DNA from: Nostoc sp. PCC 7107
Lineage (GTDB): Bacteria; Cyanobacteriota; Cyanobacteriia; Cyanobacteriales; Nostocaceae
Length of the DNA stretch: 64,000 nt
Reading direction: 5' to 3'
NCBI RefSeq assembly: GCF_000316625.1
Contig: NC_019676.1
Span: 4,482,501 to 4,546,500 of the forward strand
The translations under genes were made by a program, and so were the position numbers. Shown here one piece after another: positions 1-9,227 of this stretch. The notes beneath the pieces were generated by a model. That model was not told the DNA's origin and searched no databases. It saw only the letters and a list, made by a program, of their open reading frames with translations. Positions within the stretch are counted from its first letter, which is position 1. Every line of letters begins with the position of its first letter.

Positions 1-759
1 AGTTTGAGGGGTATTTCTTGTGGGAATGGGTGAAGTTTTATTGGTAGGACTTGGAGAAGTAGTAGGATTTTTTTGAGGCGGCGTGTTAGAAGTATTATCG
101 GTGGAACTTGGAGACGAATTTCCTGTTGGAGTGCGGGGATTATTATCTGCTCCCGTGGTTGAATTTGTTGATGGTTCTGAAGGAAGACTGCTTGGTAATG
201 GTTTTCCTTTTCCGAGGATAATTCCTTGTCGGCGATTCCACGGAAGATTACCAATAGGAATTGTCGGTGTAGGTTTGGGAGTTGGCGTAGGTTTAGTAAA
301 GTCAGTTGTAAAACTTGGTTTTGGGGTCGTTTGTGCTTTGGGTTTGGGTTGTGAAACAGGTTTTTTGACTAATGGTTTGGTATTTTTTTGAGAAACAACT
401 TTCTTCTGATTCAGAATGCTGGTTTCAGAATCCTGATTTCTAGCTATATTGTTTGCTGTTTCTGGCAAAGTTCCGGCTATATTCTGTTGGGATGAGATAT
501 TTGGTTTGGGTGAAACTGTTGTCGTAGGTAATTTTGATTTTGCTGTTGGATAAATTTCCACCAACTCAATAGGAACAATAGCTTGACTTTGCTGGGGAAA
601 CCATAATCCAAACACATTGGACGATCGCATCAACCAAAAAATCAACAAATGCAGGGAAACTGAACTAATAGTGACAAAAATCCACAAACTTGGAGGATCA
701 CTATGTCGTTTCCAAATCTTGGGTGGAACAGGAGTTTTGTCTGCAACAGGCGTTGTCAT
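1..759 (-). CDS. TonB-like Pro/Thr-rich membrane protein, partial
   Basis: An open reading frame starts at ATG 759 and runs 253 codons off the left edge without a stop. The N-terminus has a short basic cytoplasmic stretch, then one hydrophobic segment (about residues 25-45), then the motif VPIELVEI. The rest is low-complexity and rich in Pro, Thr, Ser, Lys and Asn, with runs such as KPTPTPKPTPT. This order (single anchor, P-x-E-x-V-E motif, long Pro-rich spacer) is that of TonB-family energy transducers. The C-terminal TonB domain that would settle the call lies outside the window. It begins 60 bp after the cyaC stop on the same strand, so the two may be co-transcribed. It could equally be an unrelated anchored Pro-rich protein. 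Confidence 0.55.
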   Translation of the reverse strand, partial: MTTPVADKTPVPPKIWKRHSDPPSLWIFVTISSVSLHLLIFWLMRSSNVFGLWFPQQSQAIVPIELVEIYPTAKSKLPTTTVSPKPNISSQQNIAGTLPETANNIARNQDSETSILNQKKVVSQKNTKPLVKKPVSQPKPKAQTTPKPSFTTDFTKPTPTPKPTPTIPIGNLPWNRRQGIILGKGKPLPSSLPSEPSTNSTTGADNNPRTPTGNSSPSSTDNTSNTPPQKNPTTSPSPTNKTSPIPTRNTPQT

Positions 760-819
760 ATCACCGAGGCCAAAGATAATTCAGAGTCCTTAAGCTTTGC
801 TAAAGACTCCGTTTGGATC

Positions 820-3800
820 TTAGCGATTAACTACTAGATCTGGCGAAACAGCAAAAGTCAGGACAGTTTCATCAACTCCTTTAAGTTTTAGTGGACTACC
901 TTTGGTAATTTCTTCATCCTGCAAATAATCTGCTACAGCAGCCGAAACCAAAATCGTACCGGGAACAGCCGCAGCTTGCAATCGAGCAGCAATATTCACA
1001 CTTGGGCCAATAGCAGTATAGTCGGCGCGTTCTGCACTACCAAACATCCCCACAACCGCTGTACCTTGGTGAATACCACAGCGAAACTGGACACTAGAGC
1101 GTCCATCGCTTTCAAATACACCTTGCTCTTGCCAGCGTTGGTTTAACTGCGAGAGTGAGCGATGCATTGCTCTAGCTGTATTGATAGCTCGACGTACCTG
1201 TTCATTAGGAGTCAGTTCTTCTGGCGCTCCATATAAAGCCAAAATCGCATCCCCCATGAATTTATCTACGGTACCGCCGTTGTCAAACACAACTTTGGTC
1301 ATACATTCTAAATACTCATTCAGCAATTCTGCTACCCGTCGAGATCTAAGAGTATTTGCTAATTGGGTAAACCCCACAATGTCACTAAACAAAACTGTAA
1401 TCAAACGCGGTTCTGGGCGTAAGTCTAAAGTTAAATCTCCTGCTGCGGCTTTCTGTACTAATACAGTTGGCAAAAAACGCTTGAGAACTGATTCTGTTAG
1501 ATAAGTATTTAATTCTACAACCCGTCTTTCATTTTCCTTCAAAGCTAAGAGATTCCTGACTTCTGCTAGAAGTTCTCTGTCGTTAAATGGTTTGGCTAAA
1601 TAGGCATCTGCACCATGTTCTGTGCTTTCAATGCGGGTTTCTTCATCTACTTTGGCTGTGAGCAAAATGATCGGAATTCCTTTTAATTTCTCATCAGAGC
1701 GAATCATCCGAATCATTTCCAGCCCAGTTACTAAAGGCATCATCAAATCTGTAACGATCAAGCTGGGTAAAATTTCTTGAACTACACCAAACCCTTCATA
1801 ACCATTACGAGCCGTGTGGACTTGATAGCCACTGCGGCGGATGATATCGGATACGTAAGTTCGTAAATCTGGGTTGTCATCTACAACTAAGATGGAGTGC
1901 TTAGAAGTTTGCTGGGTGGGTTGCTCTGTTGAAGTGCGCGAACTCGCTTTGCTTGCGGAATTGGGAGTAGGAAAAACATCTGATAAATCTTTTGTAGTAT
2001 GTTCCCACTTTTCCGTAGTTGATTCGATGAGTTCTAAATCAGCTAATTCAACAGTGGCACGGCTAGTATTTAATTCAGCAGGTGTTTCTAATACTTGGTT
2101 GATTGGTAAGTGATCATGGCCAGTGAGCAGCCATAATGTGAAAGTCGTTCCTTCACCATAAACTGAGTCTACAATGATTTTACCGCCATGCAGTTCCACT
2201 AATTCTTTGACTAAAGCCAAACCCAGTCCGCTACCTTCATAGGAACGGTTTTCTGAGCCTTCAGCTTGGCGGAATCGCTCAAATAACATCGGAATTTGTT
2301 CTTGAATAATACCAATTCCTGTATCTTTTACTTGGAGGATGCAGTATTCGTCTTGATTTTGCACTGTAACCCTGATTGTGCCATCTTCAGGTGTAAACTT
2401 CATGGCATTTGATAAGAGGTTATAAACCACTTTGTCAAATTTTTCCATATCTAAGTAAACCTTGGGACATGCAGTGAAATCAGTTGCTAGATGCAGTTGT
2501 TTTTTCTCACAATAAGGTCGAAATGACTCAACAATTTGGCTGACAAATTCCACTAAATCACAGGGACGAAAGCTAGGCTGCATTCGTCCCGCATCTAGGC
2601 GTTGTAAGTCGAGTAATTGGTTGACTAATCGCAATAGACGGCGAGAGTTACGTAAAGCGATCGCACTTTGAGCATGAGATAGACCTTCCCCAGCAGCTAC
2701 CGCAGATTCTAATGGCCCTTGAATCAAGGTAATGGGAGTACGGAATTCGTGGGAGATATTTTGGAAAAATTCAGTTTTTTGTTTATCTAGTTCCAATAAA
2801 CGCTCGGCTTGTTCACGGGTTTTCTGATAGAGACGTGACTGCTGTACAGCGATCGCTGCTTGTGCGGCCACTGCTCTGGCAAGTTCAATATCTGATGATA
2901 CCCATCGACGAACTTTTCGCCCTTCCCGCAAGGTAATACTCCCAATACATTTGCCATCAGCTAATAAAGGCACAACCATGAGCGATCGTGCTGGCTTTTT
3001 CAAAGGCAAATCAAATCCCTTCAGTTCCAAGGGACAGACACTCATATCGGCAATTACTATCGGCTCCTGTGTCCGCAAAATTTCTTGTAACAGAGGGTTA
3101 TCTTTAATAGGAGCTTGCGTCGAGTAAGGAAAATTTTGAGATATTAAATCAAGATTAGTATTTAAATTAAAATTTTGGACTGGCTTGAGCGAATGGTCAG
3201 AATGTTGAGCGCTATCATATAAACCAACACACTGGACAGAATCTTCTTCTTCTGTCCATAAAGACAGCGCACAACCATCGACTTGTAAGGCTTGTCCTAA
3301 TTTGTGGGTAATAGCAGCAAAAATATCTTGTGGGTCTAAGCTAGAGCGAATTGCTGTTGTAATTGTATTAATTAGCGCTTCTCTCTTTGCTAAAGCACGT
3401 ACCTGTTCATAAGCATAAGCTTGAGATAAAGCTAAAGCGGCTTGATCTGCCACCATTGTCACTAGCTGGATTTCCTCAGTTCCCCAGAGGCGAGATTGGT
3501 GACACTGATGTAGTGCTAACACTGCTAACAATTCTTGTTGACAAATTAGCGGTACAACTAAGCTGGAGTAAATATTAGCAGTAGCAAAAGCTGTTCCTCT
3601 TTGTTGTGGTTCGGAATTTTCTCCTTGAATTCGCTCATCTGTAGCGACATCGTAAATTACCTGAACTTCACGAGTTTCCCAAACAGTTTGGGCTAACAAA
3701 GCAGCCGAAGGTAAGAAAGATGCGGCTGACACATCTCCTGCAATTCCTGATACTTGCTCCACTTCTGCTTGGGGCGGTTTTTGGTAAATAAACCCTTCGT

Positions 3801-4377
3801 CTACTAATTGCTCATCTTGAAAAGGACGTAACAGGCAAACATCTACCTCTAACATGTGACCGACTGTATCGACAATTGCTTGCAAAATTTGCCGATAGTC
3901 TAAAGCACTGCGAATTGTGTTAGTAACAGTATTCAGCAGTGATTCTTGTCGGAGTGTACGGGTTAGTTCGCGGGTACGAGCTTTGAGAACATTGTGGGTA
4001 TCCAAGGCTTGGCGTACCACAGCTTTGAGTTCTTCTGCTTCCCACGGTTTGGTGACATATTTAAATACCTTACCAGCGTTAATAGCTTCCACTAAGTCTT
4101 CAACATCAGTGTAGCCAGTCAAAATAATCCGAATAATATCTGGATATTGAGTTGCTGTCAGGCTCAAAAATTCCGTACCACTCATAATTGGCATTCGCTG
4201 ATCAGAGATGATCACTGCGACCTCTCCTTCTTCTGCCAACAGATCTAATGCCGCAGGGCCAGAGGTTGCCCGCAACACTTTATAATCACGATAGAAAGTA
4301 CGGTAAAGCAAATCAAGGTTGTCTGGTTCGTCATCAACAACCAAAATTTTCGGCTTACTGTTTACTTGAGATTTCAT
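820..4377 (-). CDS. cyaC: CyaC-type hybrid histidine kinase / adenylate cyclase
   Basis: This 1185-residue cytoplasmic multidomain protein probably makes cAMP under phosphorelay control. Domains in order: receiver 1 (about 10-125, phospho-Asp D59), two GAF domains (about 150-325 and 345-515), HisKA with H543 in ISHEFRTP, HATPase_c (about 645-755 with DTGIGI and GSGLGLAL), receiver 2 (about 828-945, D877), and a class III cyclase (about 990-1150). The cyclase keeps both metal aspartates (D999 in FSDIVGFT, D1043 in MGDAI), adenine-selecting K1039 and T1121, and the transition-state pair N1128/R1132, so it should be an active ATP cyclase. The layout and length match Anabaena/Spirulina CyaC, known to respond to light through phytochrome-like input. 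It is transcribed away from a roughly 970-bp gene-free stretch. Confidence 0.93.
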   Translation of the reverse strand: MKSQVNSKPKILVVDDEPDNLDLLYRTFYRDYKVLRATSGPAALDLLAEEGEVAVIISDQRMPIMSGTEFLSLTATQYPDIIRIILTGYTDVEDLVEAINAGKVFKYVTKPWEAEELKAVVRQALDTHNVLKARTRELTRTLRQESLLNTVTNTIRSALDYRQILQAIVDTVGHMLEVDVCLLRPFQDEQLVDEGFIYQKPPQAEVEQVSGIAGDVSAASFLPSAALLAQTVWETREVQVIYDVATDERIQGENSEPQQRGTAFATANIYSSLVVPLICQQELLAVLALHQCHQSRLWGTEEIQLVTMVADQAALALSQAYAYEQVRALAKREALINTITTAIRSSLDPQDIFAAITHKLGQALQVDGCALSLWTEEEDSVQCVGLYDSAQHSDHSLKPVQNFNLNTNLDLISQNFPYSTQAPIKDNPLLQEILRTQEPIVIADMSVCPLELKGFDLPLKKPARSLMVVPLLADGKCIGSITLREGRKVRRWVSSDIELARAVAAQAAIAVQQSRLYQKTREQAERLLELDKQKTEFFQNISHEFRTPITLIQGPLESAVAAGEGLSHAQSAIALRNSRRLLRLVNQLLDLQRLDAGRMQPSFRPCDLVEFVSQIVESFRPYCEKKQLHLATDFTACPKVYLDMEKFDKVVYNLLSNAMKFTPEDGTIRVTVQNQDEYCILQVKDTGIGIIQEQIPMLFERFRQAEGSENRSYEGSGLGLALVKELVELHGGKIIVDSVYGEGTTFTLWLLTGHDHLPINQVLETPAELNTSRATVELADLELIESTTEKWEHTTKDLSDVFPTPNSASKASSRTSTEQPTQQTSKHSILVVDDNPDLRTYVSDIIRRSGYQVHTARNGYEGFGVVQEILPSLIVTDLMMPLVTGLEMIRMIRSDEKLKGIPIILLTAKVDEETRIESTEHGADAYLAKPFNDRELLAEVRNLLALKENERRVVELNTYLTESVLKRFLPTVLVQKAAAGDLTLDLRPEPRLITVLFSDIVGFTQLANTLRSRRVAELLNEYLECMTKVVFDNGGTVDKFMGDAILALYGAPEELTPNEQVRRAINTARAMHRSLSQLNQRWQEQGVFESDGRSSVQFRCGIHQGTAVVGMFGSAERADYTAIGPSVNIAARLQAAAVPGTILVSAAVADYLQDEEITKGSPLKLKGVDETVLTFAVSPDLVVNR

Positions 4378-5347
4378 GCACCGCTTTCCTGCTGCAACAG
4401 CAGTTGAATAAAGAATAATCTGCTCAGGAGGTAATTTTTCTGACTCGGGTAAGAGCAGAGCATTTTGCCCAATTGGGTTGTATGGCTATATAAATGCTGG
4501 GTGTAAGAGTATCTACTCACAGTAATTAGCCTCAATAGCGGGTAATGTTTGCCACTTGCTCTGATACAGCGGATTTAATGGAATGGTCAATTTTGGTACT
4601 AAAGAGTAGATGCTTGCTTTTCAAGTGTTGTTTCACCTCCCGTGAAAACTTTTGATGACTACACACAGCGTTCAGGTCTGGTGGAAAAAGCTAACTGAAG
4701 CTGCATATTAAGTTTGCCCTTTGTTGCAGTTGTAATAACATTTGCAGGTAAATTTTATTTATGTTGGTCATGGGAGAGTGAGCTAGGTCACAACTATAAG
4801 TATTAAAGGCAAAGTATACTATTAGACTAACTATTTATTCTAATTTAGCAATCATAACCAGCAGTTAGACAAGTGGCATGGGGCTGTCACAGATTAATGC
4901 TGCTTTAACTATTACAGCATGTACTTAGTTCATCTAGGCGATCGCCAAATAAGTACAATATATATTTCAAAAATATTTTGCCTGATTTTTCAGTATAAAT
5001 ACGGTAAATAGATTATTTTAACTTTACTTATTTGTATAACTAAGCAGCTACATAAGTCAGCGATAAGGACTAAATCTCCCCTAGAACCAGTCAAAGACCT
5101 GACTCAATCTAGATTCAGATAGTATTCCCCACAGCCAATCCAGAGCATTTAGCAGCGATAGATCATAATTTCTGAGATTATGTTATTGGTTGTGACAATT
5201 GATGTTGTGAATTACCCAAAAGGATGCTGAGTGTGTTATTAACTTACAGAAGAACCTAGAACACCCAAATAATTTATTTGTATTAAACTACAAAAAACAA
5301 TTGTATTTACAGTAGCAAACGGTGTTTTAGAATGTCTGAGAAAATTT
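4378..5347. other. Long gene-free stretch between cyaC and the GNAT gene
   Basis: This is 970 bp of AT-rich sequence with many stops in all frames and no tRNA or recognisable riboswitch. It is the shared upstream region of two divergently transcribed genes, so it should hold both promoters, but I cannot place either with confidence. One HIP1 octamer lies near 4939. Confidence 0.6.
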
Positions 5348-5995
5348 TTGTACAATGCAATTAATAATAAACTAACCTTGACATCCTGGTTTTTTGACTC
5401 ATCTCACGAACAACCACTGACATCAGCCGCGCATCAAGCTTCTCAACAATTCCAAATTCGTGCGGCTACGACTAACGATTTGACTGCTATTTCCCAGATT
5501 ATTGCCGAAAGCTTTCACTCTCAAACTGGTTTTTGGGGATGGGCTTTTCCATTGTTACGTCTGGGGATTTATGAAGACTTCAGAAATCGTTTATCATCAC
5601 CAGCACCCCATCATATTTGTTTAGTTGCTGTTGACACTACTATTACTGGGTCTAATAACTTAGTGGGAACTGTAGAACTGGGCTTGCGTTTCCATGATTC
5701 ATGGAAACAAAATGGCAGAAGTTTCCTTTATCTATCTAATTTAGCTGTTGATCAAAAATATCGCCGGAATGGTGTGGCTTCACGGTTATTATTGAGTTGC
5801 GAAAAGCTTTGTCAGGAATGGGGTTTTAAAGACTTATATCTCCATGTTTTAGAAGATAACCATCAAGCACGACAGTTGTATTTCAAATTAGGTTACAAAA
5901 TGTATAAAGTAGAATCTAACTGGAGTTTATTCTTTCTCCAACGTTCTCGTCAAATATTCTTACACAAACACTTAAATTTCGATTCTTCTGACTAA
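5348..5995 (+). CDS. GNAT family N-acetyltransferase
   Basis: A 215-residue soluble protein with the GNAT fold. The acetyl-CoA-binding motif A is visible as LAVDQKYRRNGVASRLLLSC (about residues 133-152, consensus R/Q-x-x-G-x-A), followed by the motif B-like region LYLHVLEDNHQARQLYFKLGYKMYKVE. It transfers an acetyl group to an unknown amine substrate; similar single-domain proteins are common in Nostoc. The start is uncertain: there is no ATG at the N-terminus, and TTG at 5348 or TTG at 5378 are the candidates, neither with a clear ribosome-binding site. The conserved part begins near FQIRAATTNDL. It is monocistronic, with long spacers on both sides. Confidence 0.85.
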   Translation: MYNAINNKLTLTSWFFDSSHEQPLTSAAHQASQQFQIRAATTNDLTAISQIIAESFHSQTGFWGWAFPLLRLGIYEDFRNRLSSPAPHHICLVAVDTTITGSNNLVGTVELGLRFHDSWKQNGRSFLYLSNLAVDQKYRRNGVASRLLLSCEKLCQEWGFKDLYLHVLEDNHQARQLYFKLGYKMYKVESNWSLFFLQRSRQIFLHKHLNFDSSD

Positions 5996-6704
5996 ATTTT
6001 ATGTTGTGCGATGGGATACAAATATGGTGATCGCATTTTTTACTCAAATTTATGCCACTAAATTCTAGTCTGTTTAGGATAAAACACCCAAGATATTTAG
6101 TCTATATTTTAAGTCTAAGTTAGTTTTTATTGTCCAAACTGCCTCAAAACAAATTGATCTAAATTAGATTGATTTTTAAACTCTAGCTAAAGATATTTTT
6201 GCATAAATAGCCATACAATATATCTAGTATGGCAATCCAAGTGGGTTTGTAAAATATCTGTAGAGCAAGGTAAAAGAAAGTAAAGCGTAAATTTATTGGT
6301 CAATACTGCACAGACTACCATTGTATTGGTGTTTTACATTTAAAATAATTACTTATACTTTATCTAATAAGAAAATAATCAAAATCCCTCAATATATAAT
6401 ATCTACTATGATGAAGCAATCAGTAAAATTACGCTAAATAAAAATTCCCTCATAATAACTTTGTATTTAATTTATTCATCTTTATAGAAACTTTAATTTT
6501 TTTATAGTTTAGTTTAAAGACAAATTCAGCCATATCTCATAAAATATGATTACATAATTAATGAGCTACATCTCATTAATCTCTATTATTAAATTGAACA
6601 AAAAGTTCTTGATAGTAAGATAAGCAAAAAACTAATTTGATTTAACACCAAGTTACTGCTTGACGTGCATCACACTACCAAATTATTCAGAAGTTATAAA
6701 AAAC
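5996..6704. other. AT-rich intergenic region
   Basis: About 700 bp, strongly AT-rich, with no coding pattern, no RNA gene I can recognise and no terminator with a clear T-run. It presumably holds the promoter of the gene starting at 6705. Confidence 0.5.
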
Positions 6705-7259
6705 ATGGATAGCGAAAAGCAAATACGCTATCAAACCTCTATGGTATCAACTTATTACCCCGACACCAGTTTTCTTGACCATTTTGTTATGCCAGATGGA
6801 ACTGAGCAATCATACGGCTCAGATATTTTGACACTTCTACAAAGTGGAAAGGTTTTTATTGTCAATAGTCGGAAGCGGAATGGGTTAATACTTTTTAAAC
6901 GCTACCATGCAGAATTTGCTGGCCCGGGAGCAGCGGTTGGTGGTGATTACGACAGCGATTGTCAGATGGTTGTGCGTATCGGCAATTTATCTTTATTGAG
7001 TCCAGAATCTTATGAGGAACGCCAGAAAGCCTACTTGATTCGACGACAATGGATTCGGTTGATAAAGCAAATTACCGAAAATCCAGTTCCGCAACAGCGA
7101 GTACAGAAGATTTTAGATCAGTTTGACCAATATTTCCCATCAGAAATGGTGGCTGATTTACCTGATGAAGCCTTTGCACTTTTAGTGGGTGTTTTTCCCC
7201 AAACTGTAGGGATAGTGCGTCGTTTGGGCAGTGAAATTGATGGCAAATTTAATTACTAG
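6705..7259 (+). CDS. Conserved-looking protein of unknown function
   Basis: A 184-residue soluble protein that I do not recognise. I chose ATG 6705 (MDSEKQIRYQTS) over an upstream TTG at 6660. A Gly-rich acidic stretch (FAGPGAAVGGDYDSDCQ) lies near the middle. It is followed by a basic, probably helical region (RQKAYLIRRQWIRLIKQ) and a C-terminal half with regular amphipathic helices ending in LVGVFPQTVGIVRRLGSEIDG. There is no signal peptide or membrane segment. It converges on hisC with only 13 bp between the stop codons. Codon use is like its neighbours, so I take it to be real. Confidence 0.7.
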   Translation: MDSEKQIRYQTSMVSTYYPDTSFLDHFVMPDGTEQSYGSDILTLLQSGKVFIVNSRKRNGLILFKRYHAEFAGPGAAVGGDYDSDCQMVVRIGNLSLLSPESYEERQKAYLIRRQWIRLIKQITENPVPQQRVQKILDQFDQYFPSEMVADLPDEAFALLVGVFPQTVGIVRRLGSEIDGKFNY

Positions 7260-7272
7260 CTATCATAATCTG

Positions 7273-8430
7273 CTAGATATTTAAGTATTCAAAATTTGCC
7301 ATAGCTGCTTGTAGTCTTTCCAAGGTACGCGAATTTTCTTCTGGAGTCCCAATAGTGATTCGTAATCCTTCATTCAGTATTCTGACAAGAGTTCCAGCAC
7401 TTCTGAGTTGTTGATGAAGAATTGGTAAAGTAGTATTTTTTGAATCAGAATTATTTGCCTGGAGACGTAGATAAACAAAGTTAGCGGCACTTTCGGCTAC
7501 TTGCAAGGCTGGATGTTGCGCCAAATTTGCGATAAGCTTGTCGCGCTCATTCTGTGTTTGTAAAATTGAACTAAGTAAAAGTTGACGGTTTTGTAAAGCC
7601 ACTAGTGCTGCTGCCAGTGAAAAGCTAGGAAGATTGTAAGGCAAGCGGACTTTCTCTAAAATGGCGATCGCTTCTGGATGAGCAATACAATAACCCACAC
7701 GCAATGCTGCTAAACGGAAAGCCTTAGAAAAAGTTCGTAAAATGATCCAATTGGGACGCTGTGCCAATTCATCCACTAAAGTATTTTGGCTAAATTCAAA
7801 GTAAGCTTCATCAATTACTACTAAAATTTCTTCTGGTAAACTTCTGAGCCATGCTAATTCTGCCACAGTGAGTAGATTAGCGGTGGGAGAGTTTGGATGT
7901 ACAACAAAAACTACCCGAATTGGCGGATTTTGAGTTTGGGTGATGGCTGTTTGTGCAGCTTTTATGTCTATTTCAAAATTGGTTTGATTTCTGCCGACTG
8001 TCACCACTCCTATACCCAAGGTTTGAGCTAAAATCCCGTACATCGAAAAAGTGGGATTAGCTACTAGAATTGAACCTTCGCCTCCCAGACAGGTAGCAAT
8101 TAATAAAGAGCGAATTAGTTCATCGGAACCATTCCCAACAGAAATATTAGCAGCGGTAAACAAGGATGAAGAAAGATTAGCCGATTCATTTACATACTCA
8201 GCGATCGCATCTCTTAGCTGCTCATGTCCGCCATCGGGATATCGATTTGTTTCGATAACTTGCTGATATGTCCAGGCCAATTTTTCTTTTAATTCAGGTG
8301 GTAAATCTTCAGGACTTTCATTTGTATCCAGCCGATCAAACTTTATGGCGACTGGTTCTGCTGTATTGCTGCTAGGGTGAGGCTTGTAAGCCGTAAATTG
8401 GGCTAAATCTGACCGAATAAAAGGAAGCAT
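7273..8430 (-). CDS. hisC: Histidinol-phosphate aminotransferase
   Basis: A 385-residue PLP-dependent fold-type I aminotransferase. It converts imidazole-acetol phosphate and glutamate to histidinol phosphate in histidine biosynthesis. Visible landmarks are the substrate-side motif RYPDGG (about 63-68), VGNGSDELI (about 98-106), [10 protein letters not shown] (about 177-186), the Asp that contacts the pyridine ring in [10 protein letters not shown] (about 204-213), the Schiff-base lysine K236 in [16 protein letters not shown], and the C-terminal arginine in GLRITIG. Length is normal for HisC. It lies 65 bp downstream of the YqiA-like esterase gene on the same strand. Confidence 0.93.
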   Translation of the reverse strand: MLPFIRSDLAQFTAYKPHPSSNTAEPVAIKFDRLDTNESPEDLPPELKEKLAWTYQQVIETNRYPDGGHEQLRDAIAEYVNESANLSSSLFTAANISVGNGSDELIRSLLIATCLGGEGSILVANPTFSMYGILAQTLGIGVVTVGRNQTNFEIDIKAAQTAITQTQNPPIRVVFVVHPNSPTANLLTVAELAWLRSLPEEILVVIDEAYFEFSQNTLVDELAQRPNWIILRTFSKAFRLAALRVGYCIAHPEAIAILEKVRLPYNLPSFSLAAALVALQNRQLLLSSILQTQNERDKLIANLAQHPALQVAESAANFVYLRLQANNSDSKNTTLPILHQQLRSAGTLVRILNEGLRITIGTPEENSRTLERLQAAMANFEYLNI

Positions 8431-8495
8431 AATTTTTAGTTAATAGTCATTGGCCAATAAAACAAATAACTAAGAGAATTGCTTGTTGGTTGGTC

Positions 8496-9146
8496 TCATA
8501 TTTTACTGCTTTGCGGTAACTGACAGAAGAGGTGAATTGCTTGCCAAATTTCTGTTGTGACATTGGCTAAGGCATGATCGCTATCGAGTTCTACTAACTT
8601 TACCCAAGGACGAGAGTGTGCAAAGTGGCGACTAGCTCTAATTGGAATGACCTCATCTTGTCTGCCATGCAAAATTAGCGTTGGCACTGGACGTTGCAAT
8701 ATATCCTCTTGGTATTGCTCTGCATCTGTGATGAAATCGTAACTTAGAGGGAGAGATCGTCCTTCCCCATAGTGATAAACCATGAGATATTTTTCTTGTT
8801 GCCAGCGCTTAATCGCATCATCCTCTAGTTTAGGCAACCAATGAGATAAAAATTCAAAAGCGGGTGCTAACAAAATCAAGCGTTCTACTTGTTGAGATTG
8901 CTGTCCCAAATGAGCAGATACCAAACCACCTAAACTAGAGCCTATTAATGTAACGGGTTCATAATTATGAGGAAATGCTGCTGCTACTTGATTTAGTTGA
9001 CGCGTGATTGTCAAGTGAGAAAAATCACCAGCATTGAGATCAGGAATGTTAAGTTGTATCGGAATTTTAGTAAAGCGATCGCCCATAGCCAACGCTTTAG
9101 CAGATTTAGGACTAGAAGCAAACCCATGAAGATAAATGTATTGCAA
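8496..9146 (-). CDS. YqiA/YcfP-like alpha/beta-hydrolase (esterase)
   Basis: A 216-residue single-domain alpha/beta-hydrolase. It opens with the family hallmark YIYLHGFASSPKS (oxyanion-hole HGF, residues 7-9). The nucleophile elbow GSSLGG places the serine at S71. The likely acid is in LILHGRQDEVIP (about 157-168) and the catalytic histidine in DSDHALAN near residue 191. The short length and absence of a signal peptide fit the YqiA-type cytoplasmic esterases; the natural substrate is unknown. It probably shares a transcript with hisC. The product is certain as a fold, less so as to substrate. Confidence 0.85.
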   Translation of the reverse strand: MQYIYLHGFASSPKSAKALAMGDRFTKIPIQLNIPDLNAGDFSHLTITRQLNQVAAAFPHNYEPVTLIGSSLGGLVSAHLGQQSQQVERLILLAPAFEFLSHWLPKLEDDAIKRWQQEKYLMVYHYGEGRSLPLSYDFITDAEQYQEDILQRPVPTLILHGRQDEVIPIRASRHFAHSRPWVKLVELDSDHALANVTTEIWQAIHLFCQLPQSSKI

Positions 9147-9227
9147 GGCTGTAATTATTGAGGGTGATGAAATCTCAAGTTAAGAAATAGATAATTCTTA
9201 ACTTCATATTGTTACACCTGAAGAGGT

